Counted from the first letter of the stretch, positions 17,454 through 26,120 are shown. The stretch: 64,000 bases of DNA from Planctomycetota bacterium (GCA_020639295.1 JACKGY010000008.1:196422-260421), one strand, 5' to 3'. Numbers and translations are program-made. The notes: generated by a model from the letters alone, not told the origin.

Positions 17454-18020
17454 TCAGATCTCCATGATCTCCTTGGACTTCGAGTCGAAGATGCCGTCGA
17501 TCCCCTTCTCGCTCTCCTTGGTGAGGCTCTGGATGTCGTCGAGCAGGCGCTTGTGGTCGTCCTCGGTGATGACGACGTCCTTCTTCGCCTGATCGGCGTG
17601 CTTGTTCGCTTCGCGGCGCACGTTGCGGATGGCGACGCGCTGCGCCTCGGCCAGGTCCTTCACCTTCGAGACCAGCTGCTTGCGGGTCTGCTCGGTGAGC
17701 GCCGGCACGGAGAGACGGATGATCTTGCCGTCGCTATTGGGCGTTAGGCCCAGGTTGGCGGCCAGGATCGCCTTCTCGATCGCCTTCAGCTGGGTGTGGT
17801 CGAAGGGCTTGATCGCGATCGTCTTGGCGTCGGGCGTGGTGATCTGGGCCATCTGGCCGAGCGGCGTCGGCGAGCCGTAGTACTCGACCCGCACGGTCTC
17901 GACCAGACCGCTCGAGGCGCGCCCGGTGCGGAGACCGCGCAGCTCCTCCTCGAGGTACTCGACGCACTTCGACATCTTGGTCTTGCACTCGGCGAGGATG
18001 CCGGCGTAGGAGAGTTCCAT
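17454..18020 (-). CDS. frr: Ribosome recycling factor
   Basis: 188 residues, normal for RRF, which splits post-termination ribosomes together with EF-G. Family blocks: LRTGRASSGLVETVRVEYYG, PLGQMAQI, PFD at about 73-75, IRLSVPALTEQTRKQLV, and AIRNVRREAN in the C-terminal coiled coil. It is last in rpsB-tsf-pyrH-frr, 26 bases after pyrH, an order found in many bacteria. Confidence 0.97.
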   Translation of the reverse strand: MELSYAGILAECKTKMSKCVEYLEEELRGLRTGRASSGLVETVRVEYYGSPTPLGQMAQITTPDAKTIAIKPFDHTQLKAIEKAILAANLGLTPNSDGKIIRLSVPALTEQTRKQLVSKVKDLAEAQRVAIRNVRREANKHADQAKKDVVITEDDHKRLLDDIQSLTKESEKGIDGIFDSKSKEIMEI

Positions 18021-18046
18021 GACGTGACCTTCCCTTCTGCCCGCGC

Positions 18047-18814
18047 TCAGGTCGAGCTCTTGATGATCGTTCCGATCTCGGGATCGCCCGAGATCACGCG
18101 CTCGATGTTCCCCTCCTCGATCATGTTGAACACGACGATGGGGACCTTGGCTTCACGGCACATCGTGAGCGCGGTGTGATCCATGACCTGGATGTGCCGG
18201 TTGATGACCTCGAGGTAGTCGATCTCGGTGATGATCTCGGCGTCGGCGTGCTTCTTCGGGTCCTTGTCGAAGACGCCGCCGACCTTGGTGCCCTTCAGGA
18301 TCACGTCACAAGCCAGCTCGCGCGCGCGCAGGGCCGCGGCCGTGTCGGTCGACACGAAGGGGTTGCCGGTGCCGGCGGCGAGAATCACGACCCGTCCCTT
18401 CTCCAGGTGCCGCGCGGCGCGGCGCCGGATGTAGGGCTCGACCACCTGGTTGATCATGATCGCCGAGAGGACGCGGGTCTCGATGCCCATGGCCTCGAGA
18501 CGGCCCTGGATCGCGAGGGCGTTGATGACCGTGCCCAGCATGCCCATGTAGTCGGCCTGGGCACGGTCGAGATCGAGGTGCTGGAGCTGGGCCCCGCGCA
18601 CCATGTTGCCGCCACCGGTGACGACCGCGGTCTGGATGCCGGACTCGTGGACGGCGACGATCTGCCGACAGCAGGCCTCGATGGCCTCCTTGTCGAAACC
18701 GGAGCCGCCCGGCTTGCAGAGCGACTCGCCGCTGACCTTCAGCAGGACACGCTGGTAGGGTCCGCGGCGCGCCAGGTTGCTGCCCTCGTCGTCCGACGCC
18801 ATGCGCGCGTTCAC
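18047..18814 (-). CDS. pyrH: UMP kinase
   Basis: 255 residues. Phosphorylates UMP to UDP in pyrimidine nucleotide synthesis. Amino-acid-kinase-family motifs: LLKVSGESL (phosphate loop), VVTGGGNMVRG, the D-x-x-G-M-L-G-T-V-x-N-A block for UMP binding, GTGNPFVSTDTAAALRA, and KGTKVGGVFDKDP. The GTG at 18814 overlaps the tsf stop by four bases; an in-frame ATG at 18802 is an equally possible start and would shorten the protein by four residues. Translational coupling to tsf is likely. Confidence 0.96.
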   Translation of the reverse strand: MNARMASDDEGSNLARRGPYQRVLLKVSGESLCKPGGSGFDKEAIEACCRQIVAVHESGIQTAVVTGGGNMVRGAQLQHLDLDRAQADYMGMLGTVINALAIQGRLEAMGIETRVLSAIMINQVVEPYIRRRAARHLEKGRVVILAAGTGNPFVSTDTAAALRARELACDVILKGTKVGGVFDKDPKKHADAEIITEIDYLEVINRHIQVMDHTALTMCREAKVPIVVFNMIEEGNIERVISGDPEIGTIIKSST

Positions 18815-19410
18815 TCGCCGATACGGAACTTGCAGAAGCGCGCCACCGAGATGTTCTCGCCCAGCTTGGCGATGAGGTCGGTGACGAGATCCTTGATCTT
18901 CAGATCAGGGTTCTTCACGAAGGGCTGCTCGAGCAGGGCCACGGACTTCTTGAACTTGTCCATGCGGCCCTCGATGATCTTGGGCCAGAACTGTTCCGGC
19001 TTGCCGGACTCCTTCGCCTGCCCCTCGTAGATGGAGTACTCCCTCTCGAGCATCTCCTTCGGGATCGACTTCTCGTCGAGCGCGATCGGCGCCGGGTCGG
19101 CGGCGGCGATGTGCATGCAGATGTCCTTCATGACCGTGCCGAAGGACTCGTTGCGGGAGGCGAAGTCGGTCTCGCAGTGCATCTCCAGCAGGACGCCGAC
19201 CTTGGCGTTCGAGTGGATGTAGGACTCGACCCGTCCCTCGGCCATCTCGCGGCCGGCCTTCTTCTCGGCCTTGGCGACGCCTCGGGTCCGCAGCCAGTCG
19301 ACCGCGGCCGACATGTCACCGTTCGAGGCCTCGAGAGCCTTCTTGCAGTCCATCATGGGAGCGTCCGTCTTCTCGCGGAGCTCCTTCACCATCTGAGCGG
19401 TGATCGCCAT
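18811..19410 (-). CDS. tsf: Elongation factor Ts
   Basis: 199 residues, the shorter form of EF-Ts. Nucleotide exchange factor for EF-Tu. N-terminal UBA-like module with VKELREKTDAPMMDCKKALE, then the TDF signature in ETDFASRNESF and a core domain ending ENISVARFCKFRIGE. It lies between rpsB and pyrH, 57 bases after rpsB. Confidence 0.97.
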   Translation of the reverse strand: MAITAQMVKELREKTDAPMMDCKKALEASNGDMSAAVDWLRTRGVAKAEKKAGREMAEGRVESYIHSNAKVGVLLEMHCETDFASRNESFGTVMKDICMHIAAADPAPIALDEKSIPKEMLEREYSIYEGQAKESGKPEQFWPKIIEGRMDKFKKSVALLEQPFVKNPDLKIKDLVTDLIAKLGENISVARFCKFRIGE

Positions 19411-19467
19411 GATTCTGTCCTCGCTATGCGCTTGGGTTCGTTGTCTTCGTTCGATCGCGTGAGCGGA

Positions 19468-20427
19468 TCAGCCCTCGATCGGCTCCGGACCGGCCGGGCC
19501 GGGCTTGGTCTCGCCGAGGTCGCTGTCCGGGCCCTCGCCCGGAATCTCCTCTTCGCGAGCCTGGGCGCCCTGCTCCTCGATGATCCGACGCTCGCGCTCC
19601 TCGCGGGCCTTCTTCAGGATCTTGTCCAGCTCGGCCTGCTCGGCGGCCTTCTTCTTCTGGGTCTCGAGCTTGGCCTTCTTCTGCTCGTCACGCTTGCGGT
19701 TCTCGTCGGCGCGACGCTTCTCCTCCTCGGCCACGAACTGGGCGTGGGCCTGGCGGCCGTTGCTGATCGCCTCGGAGAGCTTCGACAGCAGGACCTGGAT
19801 CGATCGCAGCGCGTCGTCATTGCCCGGGATCGGGATGTCGACGAGGGTCGGATCGCAGTCGGTGTCGAGGATCGCCACCACGGGGATGCCCATCTTCTTG
19901 GCCTCGTTGACCGCGGTCTTCTCCTTGCGGGGGTCGACCACGACCAGGGCGCCGGGCAGGCCGTCGAGCTTCCGGATGCCGTCGAGGTTGCGGAAGATCT
20001 TCCGCTTCTCGCGCATCAGGCGCGACATGTGGCTCTTGCTCATGCCCTCGAAGTTGCCCTCCTGCTCCATCGACTCGAGCTGCTCGAGGCGGCGGACCCG
20101 GGACTTGATGGTGGTGAAGTTGGTGAGAGTTCCACCCAGCCAGCGCTCGGCCACGTAGGGCATCTCGAGCTTGCGGGCCTCGGTCTCCACCAGGTTCTGG
20201 GCCTGGCGCTTGGTGCCGACGAAGAGGATCTTGTGACCCTCGGAGGCCATGCCCTGCAGGAAGGAGCAGGCCTTGATGAGACCGCGCAGGGTCTCCTTCA
20301 GGTCGAGGATGTGGATCAGGTTGCGCTTGCCGAAGATGAAGGGAGCCATCTTCGGGTTCCAGCGGCTGGCCCGGTGACCGAAATGAACGCCGGCCTCGAG
20401 GAGGGTCTTGACGGGAACTCCGTACAC
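19468..20427 (-). CDS. rpsB: 30S ribosomal protein S2 with long charged C-terminal extension
   Basis: 319 residues from the GTG at 20427. This start is chosen because AGGAG lies eight bases upstream and the product then opens VYGVPVKTLLEAGVHFGH, matching the usual S2 N-terminus; a longer frame to 20481 adds unrelated sequence. S2 blocks WNPKMAPFIFG, ERWLGGTLTNF and DTDCDPTLVDIPIPGNDDA are present. After the S2 body (about residue 235) come roughly 85 extra residues rich in Lys, Glu and Arg, helical and then acidic and Pro-rich. First gene of the translation-factor operon. Confidence 0.96.
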   Translation of the reverse strand: MYGVPVKTLLEAGVHFGHRASRWNPKMAPFIFGKRNLIHILDLKETLRGLIKACSFLQGMASEGHKILFVGTKRQAQNLVETEARKLEMPYVAERWLGGTLTNFTTIKSRVRRLEQLESMEQEGNFEGMSKSHMSRLMREKRKIFRNLDGIRKLDGLPGALVVVDPRKEKTAVNEAKKMGIPVVAILDTDCDPTLVDIPIPGNDDALRSIQVLLSKLSEAISNGRQAHAQFVAEEEKRRADENRKRDEQKKAKLETQKKKAAEQAELDKILKKAREERERRIIEEQGAQAREEEIPGEGPDSDLGETKPGPAGPEPIEG

Positions 20428-20549
20428 GGTGGAATCTCCTGGCAGAAGCGCCTTTCCGGTCGCCCCGACGCGCCGGACCATCGCTCCTTAGTCTTTTCTG
20501 GTAAAGGACTTGAAGCAGCCTCGACATTCGGGGACTCTCGAGGTCGCAC

Positions 20550-20577
20550 ATTCTAACAGGGCGATCCGCAAAGCCAA
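20550..20577 (-). promoter_or_regulatory. Candidate sigma-70-type promoter for rpsB operon
   Basis: On the minus strand TTGGCT (20572-20577) is followed after 16 bases by TAGAAT (20550-20555). The distance to the rpsB GTG is about 120 bases, leaving a leader where S2 autoregulation could act. lpxB starts on the other strand at 20628, so this is a divergent region. Confidence 0.5.
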
Positions 20578-20627
20578 GTCCGGCCCTGGGGACGGCTTGC
20601 GAGCGCCGCGCGGGCGGGGTTCGGCTC

Positions 20628-21767
20628 ATGGGACGGGAGATCTTCATCGTGGCGGGTGAGCCTTCGGGCGACCAGCACGCCGCCGGCCTCCTCGAGGCCC
20701 TGCGAGCCCGTGATCCCGATCTCCTTGCCGCCGGCTTCGGCGGTCCGCGACTGGCCGCCGCCGGCATGGACCTGCTGGAGGACCTGGCCTCCGAGGCCGT
20801 CATGGGCCTCTTCCCGGTGCTCGCCTCGCTGCCCCGGATCCGTGGCTGGTTCCGGCGGGCCGAGGAGGAGCTCGGCCGCCGGCGACCGGCCGCGCTCATC
20901 CTGGTCGACTACCCCGGCTTCAACCTCCGCCTGGCCCGGATCGCCAGGAGGCTCGGCATCCCGGTGATCTACTACATCGCGCCCCAGGTCTGGGCCTGGA
21001 AGGAGGGCCGGGTGAAGGCGATGCGCGAGCGCATCGACCTGCTCCTCACCATCCTCTCCTTCGAGCCGGCCTGGTTCGCGGAACGCGGCCTCGAAGCCGT
21101 CGACTGCGGCCATCCGCTGGCCGATCGCCTGGCCCGGGAACGACCCGATCCGGGGCGGGTCGCCGCGCTGCGCGCCGGGGCCGAGACCGTGCTCGGCCTC
21201 TTCCCCGGCAGCCGGCCGCACGTCGTGAGGGCGCTCGCGCCGGACTTCCTCGAGGTGGCCGCGACGCTTCAGGCGCGGCGGGCCGGGCGCCTCCGCGTCC
21301 TCCTCGCCGCCGCCGACCAGGCGATCGCCGAAGCGCTGCGGCAGCTGGTCCCGACCGGTCGGGACGATCTGGAGATCGTGGTCGGCGAGTCCTTCGCGGT
21401 CATGGCCGCGGCCGACGCCTGTCTCAGCACCTCGGGCACGACGACGATCGAGATCGCCGGCTTCCGGAAGCCCATGACCATCGCCTACCGGGTCTCGCCG
21501 CTGGTCCACGCGATCGGTCGGCTCCTGGTCAAGGTGAAGTCGATCGGCCTGGTGAACCTGGTCGCCGGGCGGATGATCGCGCCGGAGATCATCGGCTCGA
21601 CCCGGCTCGTCGACCGCCTGCTGCCGGCGGTCGAACGAAGTCTCGACCCGACACGGCGCGAGGCAACCGTCGCCGCGATCGACGCGGAGGTCCTGGCGAA
21701 GCTCGGCCCGCCGGGAAGCTACGATCGCGCCGCCGAACGCATCCTCGGTTTCCTCGACGCGCGCTGA
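20628..21767 (+). CDS. lpxB: Lipid-A-disaccharide synthase
   Basis: 379 residues, normal length. Joins UDP-2,3-diacyl-GlcN and lipid X to make the lipid A disaccharide at the cytoplasmic face of the inner membrane. LpxB blocks: FIVAGEPSGDQHAAGLLEAL at the N-terminus, VMGLFPVLASLPRI, DYPGFNLRLARIARRLGIPV, YYIAPQVWAWKEGRVKAM, GHPLADRL, LFPGSRPHVV, STSGTTTIEIA and NLVAGRMIAPE near the end. It stands apart from the lpxC/lpxA operon, which converges on it across a repeat-filled spacer. Confidence 0.96.
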   Translation: MGREIFIVAGEPSGDQHAAGLLEALRARDPDLLAAGFGGPRLAAAGMDLLEDLASEAVMGLFPVLASLPRIRGWFRRAEEELGRRRPAALILVDYPGFNLRLARIARRLGIPVIYYIAPQVWAWKEGRVKAMRERIDLLLTILSFEPAWFAERGLEAVDCGHPLADRLARERPDPGRVAALRAGAETVLGLFPGSRPHVVRALAPDFLEVAATLQARRAGRLRVLLAAADQAIAEALRQLVPTGRDDLEIVVGESFAVMAAADACLSTSGTTTIEIAGFRKPMTIAYRVSPLVHAIGRLLVKVKSIGLVNLVAGRMIAPEIIGSTRLVDRLLPAVERSLDPTRREATVAAIDAEVLAKLGPPGSYDRAAERILGFLDAR

Positions 21768-22048
21768 GGATTCGGATCGCGTCCCTCCGAGGGAGGCCCG
21801 GAGGGATCGTCGGGACACCGGAAGAGGACGCCGGCCGGCGGAGCGCCAGCCGTCGGAGCGCCAGCCGCTGGCTGGCCTAGCCGGACTCGCCGGTTGCTCG
21901 AACTGTCGCCTCGGCGACAACAGGGCATCGTGTTCCCTTGCCCATTCACCCCCTCTGAGAAGCAGCCGGCCAGCGGCCGGCGGACCTGCCGGCTGGGCAG
22001 CCGGCGCTCCGGGGCAGCAGCCGTCGCGCGAGTCGTCGGGGCACCGAT
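21768..22048. repeat. GC-rich spacer, first half of a repeat-filled region
   Basis: No gene seen between the stop of lpxB and the array at 22049. The sequence holds the short repeated block GGAGCGCCAGCCG (for example 21839-21851 and 21856-21868) and a GCCAGCCGCTGGCTGGC palindrome. In reverse complement, much of this block recurs at 29050-29080 and 29175-29205 in the spacer upstream of bamA. Confidence 0.6.
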
Positions 22049-22170
22049 GCGCAGCAGGCGCTGCGCGGTCCGTCGGAGCGCGAGCCGTCGGAACACCGAT
22101 GCGCAGCAGGCGCTGCGCGGCCCAGCGGAGCGCGAGCCGTCGGGGCGCCGATGCGCAGCAGGCGCTGCGC
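22049..22170. repeat. Three hairpin repeats with 52-bp period
   Basis: GCGCAGCAGGCGCTGCGC occurs at 22049, 22101 and 22153, exactly 52 bp apart, each followed by (G)TCC or CCC and a GGAGCGCGAGCCGTCGG-like segment. Each copy is a perfect 7-bp stem (GCGCAGC/GCTGCGC) with an AGGC loop. The spacers are similar to each other, so this is a tandem array, not CRISPR. Confidence 0.85.
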
Positions 22171-22260
22171 GGTCCGGCAGAGCGCGGTCCGGCAGAGCGC
22201 GGTCCGGCAGAGCGCGGTCCGGCAGAGCGCGGTCCGTCGGAGCGCGGTACGGCAAAGCGC
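22171..22260. repeat. Six 15-bp tandem repeats
   Basis: Unit GGTCCGGCAGAGCGC starts at 22171, 22186, 22201 and 22216, with two diverged copies at 22231 (GGTCCGTCGGAGCGC) and 22246 (GGTACGGCAAAGCGC). It follows the 52-bp array directly and ends about 40 bases before the 3' end of the Gfo/Idh gene. Confidence 0.85.
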
Positions 22261-22302
22261 CAGCCGGCGACGTTCGAAGTGCTGGCGGAGTCCTTCCCGC
22301 GC

Positions 22303-23304
22303 CTAGCGTGCGTTCTCGCGGGCGGAGGCGACGATGCGGCAGGCGCAATCCAGGGCGACGAGGCCGTCTTCGCCGGTGACCGGAGGCGCGGTCTTCGTGC
22401 GATGCGCCGCGAGGAAGGCGCGATTCTCGGCAAGGAGCGGCTCGACGTCGTCGAGACCGAGGGTCTCGATGGTCACCATGCCCTTCTGCATGAAGGCGAG
22501 GGGATTCCTCATCCCCTCCTCCAGCGCGGCCTCGATGTCCAGCTCGCCGGATTCGAGCGCGGGACCGCGTCGGATGATGCGGCCTTCCTTCTTGGCGAAG
22601 TCCAGGGTCGCGTAGAGCTCGCCGGAGAAGACGCGCACCGTGCGTTCGGTCTTGAGAGCCACCCGGCTGGCGGTCGCGTTGGCGACCGCGCCGTTCTCGA
22701 ACACGATCCGCGCGTTGGCGAGATCCTCGTTGCGCCCGATGACCGGCACGCCCACGGCATGAACCGCCTTCACCGGACTCTTCACCAGGTGCAGGATGAT
22801 GTCGATGTCGTGGATCATCATGTCCAGGACGACACCGATGTCGGCGCTCCTGAAGCTGAAGGGCGAGACGCGCTGAGAGTCGATGAAGCGGGCCTCGAAG
22901 GGCAGCTTCTCGAGGGCCCGCATCACCGGGTTGAAGCGCTCGCTGTGCCCCACCATCAGGGTGACCTCACGGTCGCGGGCGATCCGGCACAGATCCTCGG
23001 CCTCGGCGACGGTGGTGGCGATGGGCTTCTCGACCAGGCAGGAGAGCCCGCGCATCATCAGGCGGCTCGCAACCGGATGATGTTCGACCGTCGGCACGGC
23101 GACGACGCAGGCCTCGACGCCCTCGATCTGATCGAGCCGGGTCAGCGCGCGGGCCCCGTGCCGGGCGGCCACCTCGGCCGCGCGCTCGGCGTCGATGTCG
23201 ACGACCGCGACCAGTTCGGCCTCGGGCATGGCGGCCAGGATGCGGGCGTGGATGGAACCGAGTCGACCGGCGCCGACGACGGCGACCGGCACGGGCTCAG
23301 ACAT
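22303..23304 (-). CDS. Gfo/Idh/MocA family oxidoreductase (possible lipid A precursor dehydrogenase)
   Basis: 333 residues. Rossmann NAD(P)-binding start VAVVGAGRLGSIHARIL, then the family EKP motif in CLVEKPIATTVAEAE and the C-terminal substrate domain with the D-x-x-x-H block MMIHDIDIILHLV. The start overlaps the lpxA stop by eight bases. Such an enzyme next to lpxA recalls GnnA, which oxidises UDP-GlcNAc at C3 so that GnnB can make the 3-amino sugar for amide-linked lipid A. No GnnB aminotransferase is in this window, so that role is only a suggestion. Confidence 0.88.
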   Translation of the reverse strand: MSEPVPVAVVGAGRLGSIHARILAAMPEAELVAVVDIDAERAAEVAARHGARALTRLDQIEGVEACVVAVPTVEHHPVASRLMMRGLSCLVEKPIATTVAEAEDLCRIARDREVTLMVGHSERFNPVMRALEKLPFEARFIDSQRVSPFSFRSADIGVVLDMMIHDIDIILHLVKSPVKAVHAVGVPVIGRNEDLANARIVFENGAVANATASRVALKTERTVRVFSGELYATLDFAKKEGRIIRRGPALESGELDIEAALEEGMRNPLAFMQKGMVTIETLGLDDVEPLLAENRAFLAAHRTKTAPPVTGEDGLVALDCACRIVASARENAR

Positions 23305-24130
23305 TGCGGCCCCGGCCGTGACGGCCGCGATCGGTACGCCGGAGGAACTCGATCAGCTCCAGCACCTCGGGCGTGACGTTGCCGGCCTGCTCGAGCTGGC
23401 TGATGACCTCGGCCCGCGGCTGACGGGAACGGAAGATGGTGCGGTAGGCGTTCTTCAGCGCCCGGATGCGGTCGTCGTCGAAGCCGAGGCGTTGAAGACC
23501 GACGATGTTCACCTTCCGCACCTTGCTCGGATTGCCCTCGACGATCATGTAGGGCGGCACGTCCTGCACGATGCGGGTCAGGCCGCCGACGTAGGCCAGA
23601 TGCCCGATGGTGGTGAACTGGTGCACGGCCGAGGCACCGTTCAGGATCGCGCGGTCCTCGATGATCACGTGCCCGGCGAGGAGCACGTTGTTGGCCATGA
23701 CGATGTGATCGCCGAGCAGGCAGTCGTGGGCGACGTGGGCGCAGGCCATGATCAGGTTGCCGTTGCCGATCCGCGTGAAGCCGTCGCCCTTGCTGGTGCC
23801 GCGATTGATGGTGACGTTCTCGCGGACGACGTTGCGGTCGCCCATCACCAGATAGGTCTCCTCGCCGTGCCAGGACAGGTCCTGCGGGTCGCCGCCGACC
23901 GAAGCGTAGGGATGGATGGTGTTGTTGCGCCCGATGGTCGTGTTGGGACCGATCGTGACGTGGGAGCGGAGGTCGGTGCCGTCACCGATGACGGCGTTGG
24001 CGCCGATCACCGTGTAGGCGCCGACCTTGACGTTGCGCCCGAGCCGGGCGGAGGGATGGATACGAGCGGTCGAGTCGATCATCATCGTTCCGGCCAGCTC
24101 GGCTCCAGGACAACGTTCGGGTTCCATCAT
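23297..24130 (-). CDS. lpxA: Acyl-ACP--UDP-N-acetylglucosamine O-acyltransferase
   Basis: 277 residues from the ATG at 24130, which has GGGGGGAG seven bases upstream; a start at 24085 (MMIDSTARIHPSA) is the other choice and matches typical LpxA N-termini better. First step of lipid A synthesis. A hexapeptide left-handed beta helix (IHPSARLGRNVKVGAYTVIG and so on) is followed by HVAHDCLLGDHIVMANN, which holds the LpxA catalytic His region, and an alpha-helical C-terminal domain (GLQRLGFDDDRIRALKNAYR). Third lpx function in the operon after the LpxC-FabZ fusion. Confidence 0.94.
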   Translation of the reverse strand: MMEPERCPGAELAGTMMIDSTARIHPSARLGRNVKVGAYTVIGANAVIGDGTDLRSHVTIGPNTTIGRNNTIHPYASVGGDPQDLSWHGEETYLVMGDRNVVRENVTINRGTSKGDGFTRIGNGNLIMACAHVAHDCLLGDHIVMANNVLLAGHVIIEDRAILNGASAVHQFTTIGHLAYVGGLTRIVQDVPPYMIVEGNPSKVRKVNIVGLQRLGFDDDRIRALKNAYRTIFRSRQPRAEVISQLEQAGNVTPEVLELIEFLRRTDRGRHGRGRNV

Positions 24131-24177
24131 GTCTCGCTCCCCCCGCATGCTAACCCCCCGCCGGGACGCGGGCCCGC

Positions 24178-25476
24178 TCAGTCGTCCATCAGCCGGAACT
24201 TGAGCAGCGCCTCCACGGTCAGCGCTCCGTTGACGGTACCACGCCCCAGGACCTTGCCCGAGGTGTTGCGGATGTTGATCGTCTCGCACTCGAGGCGCAG
24301 CTGGTCGCCCGGCACCACCGGCCGCCGGAACTTGATGTTGTCGATGGACATGAGCACGGCGACCTTGCCGGTGTTCTCCATCCGCCGCAGGAAGAGGACG
24401 CCGGCCAGCTGCGCCAGCGCCTCGACCTGGAGCACGCCGGGGAAGATCGGCTGCCCCGGCCAGTGCCCCTGGAACTGGGGCTCGTTGAAGCTGACGTTCT
24501 TGATCGCCACCGCGCGCTGGTAGCCCTCGAGCGCGATCACCCGGTCGAGGAAGAGGAAGGGGTAGCGATGCGGGATGATCTTCATGATCTCCCGGATGTC
24601 GAGCCCGGTCTCGCGCTGCACCAGGCCGCGGTTCTCGAGTTCCTCCATCCGCGCCGCCAGTTCCTTGACCAGGCGCACGTTGGTGGCGTGGCCCGACTTC
24701 GTGGCCACGACGTGGGCCTCGAGGTCGGCGCCGAGGAGCCCGAGATCGCCGACCAGGTCGAGCACCTTGTGCCGGGCGAACTCGTCGGGAAAGCGCAGCT
24801 CGTTGTCGATCACGCCCTGCTGCCCCACCACCAGCGTGTTCTGGTAGTCGGCGCCCAGCCCGAAACCCGCGGCCCGTAGCTGCGCGGCCTCGCTCTCGAG
24901 GCAGAAGGTGCGCGCCGGGGCGATCTCGTCGCGGAAGCTGTCGGCGCCGATCTCGAAGCAGACGTGCTGGCTCGGGAGCGGCGCGCCCCGCGGATAGTCG
25001 AGCGTGTACGAGAGCTTGAGACCGCCCTTGTTGGGGAAGGCGACGATGTGGGCGTCGCCGTCCTCGACCACGACGGTCTGGTCGAGGCGCAGTGTCTTGC
25101 GTGGCGCCTTCAGCTCGACCGGCTTGCCCTGTTCGAGGATCTCGACCCAGGGCAGGGCGCAGCCGCCGGCGGCGGGCAACTCGGGCGCGTCGATGCTGCA
25201 GGCGAGGTTGTCGATCCCCAGGGCGCTGGCCGCGGCCATGAAGTGCTCGACCGTCTGGATCTCGGCCTCGCCGGAGCGGATCACGGTCTGGCGCGCGCGC
25301 TGCTGGGCCTGACGATGATCGATCTTCACCGATGGCCGACCCTCGAGGTCGGTGCGGGTGAAGACGATCCCGTGATGGGCGGGCGCGGGCGCGATCTCGA
25401 TCCGCACCTCGCGGCCGCCGTGAATGCCGACGCCGGTCAGCACGACCGGCGCGGACAGGCTTCTCTCGTTACGCAC
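24178..25476 (-). CDS. lpxC/fabZ: LpxC-FabZ fusion: UDP-3-O-acyl-GlcNAc deacetylase / 3-hydroxyacyl-ACP dehydratase
   Basis: 432 residues from a GTG preceded by GGGAGC. Residues 1-280 are LpxC, the committed lipid A step: GVGIHGG, TVEHFMAA with E77 and the zinc ligand H78, DEFARHKVLDLVGDLGLLG with zinc ligands H236 and D240, and H263 in SGHATN. Residues about 290-432 are FabZ of fatty acid synthesis: catalytic H303 in HRYPFLFLDRV and E352 in GVLQVEALAQLAG. All key residues are kept in both halves. The fusion is known in Bacteroidota, Chlorobiota and planctomycetes, so it helps to place the organism. Confidence 0.96.
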   Translation of the reverse strand: MRNERSLSAPVVLTGVGIHGGREVRIEIAPAPAHHGIVFTRTDLEGRPSVKIDHRQAQQRARQTVIRSGEAEIQTVEHFMAAASALGIDNLACSIDAPELPAAGGCALPWVEILEQGKPVELKAPRKTLRLDQTVVVEDGDAHIVAFPNKGGLKLSYTLDYPRGAPLPSQHVCFEIGADSFRDEIAPARTFCLESEAAQLRAAGFGLGADYQNTLVVGQQGVIDNELRFPDEFARHKVLDLVGDLGLLGADLEAHVVATKSGHATNVRLVKELAARMEELENRGLVQRETGLDIREIMKIIPHRYPFLFLDRVIALEGYQRAVAIKNVSFNEPQFQGHWPGQPIFPGVLQVEALAQLAGVLFLRRMENTGKVAVLMSIDNIKFRRPVVPGDQLRLECETINIRNTSGKVLGRGTVNGALTVEALLKFRLMDD

Positions 25477-25491
25477 GCGCGCTCCCCGGGA

Positions 25492-26094
25492 TCACTTCAT
25501 CCGGTCGAGGATCTCCTGGGTGATGTCGAGGTCGTCGCGATTCCAGATGACCGACCGCACCAGGATGTTGCTGGACACGTCCTCCATCCGCAGCCCCTTC
25601 AGGGTGCCACTCTGACGGAGGAGAACGAGCTGCAGACCCTTCTCACGGGCGTAGTCGGCGATGGTCTGCCGGGCCTTCTCGTAGACCTCGGCGGTGAGCT
25701 TGGCCTTCTCGCGGCTCTCGCTCTCCTTCATCGACTCGGACTGAACCTTCAGTTCGCCGGCCTTGACCGCGATCTGGGTCTCCGCCTCGAGGCGACGCGG
25801 ATCGGTCGAGGGGTAGACCTGCGCCTCCTCCTGCATGCTGCGGAGCTGGCGCTGCATCTCCTCGAGCGAACGCCGGTTGCGGGCGTACTTCTCGTTCAGC
25901 TCGTCCAGGTCACCCTTGGCGTCGAGGAAGTCGTTGGTGATGCGCTCGATGTCCACGACCGCGACCTTGTCGGGCGCGATCCTGAAGGCGGCATCGGCCT
26001 GGGCGGACTCGCCGCGCGAGCTGCTCCAGACGAGGGCGGCCGACAGCGCCAGCACGCCGAGAAGGAAGTGGAAGCCGTTGATTCGAGACGTCAT
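25492..26094 (-). CDS. OmpH/Skp family outer membrane chaperone
   Basis: 200 residues. N-terminal hydrophobic segment (FHFLLGVLALSAALVW) for export, then VAVVDIERITNDFLDAKGD, the start of the OmpH domain, and a long charged coiled coil (residues about 60-150) forming the Skp tentacles. It lies between bamA and lpxC/fabZ, the common order, and would carry unfolded outer membrane proteins through the periplasm to BamA. Confidence 0.9.
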   Translation of the reverse strand: MTSRINGFHFLLGVLALSAALVWSSSRGESAQADAAFRIAPDKVAVVDIERITNDFLDAKGDLDELNEKYARNRRSLEEMQRQLRSMQEEAQVYPSTDPRRLEAETQIAVKAGELKVQSESMKESESREKAKLTAEVYEKARQTIADYAREKGLQLVLLRQSGTLKGLRMEDVSSNILVRSVIWNRDDLDITQEILDRMK

Positions 26095-26120
26095 GAAGGT
26101 CCTCCCTGGGTGGCCCCCGA

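Noticed and set aside
22049..22260. CRISPR array or coding repeat
   Set aside because: The stretches between hairpins resemble each other, and open frames through them show only repeat-derived Arg/Ala/Gly strings that merge with other genes.
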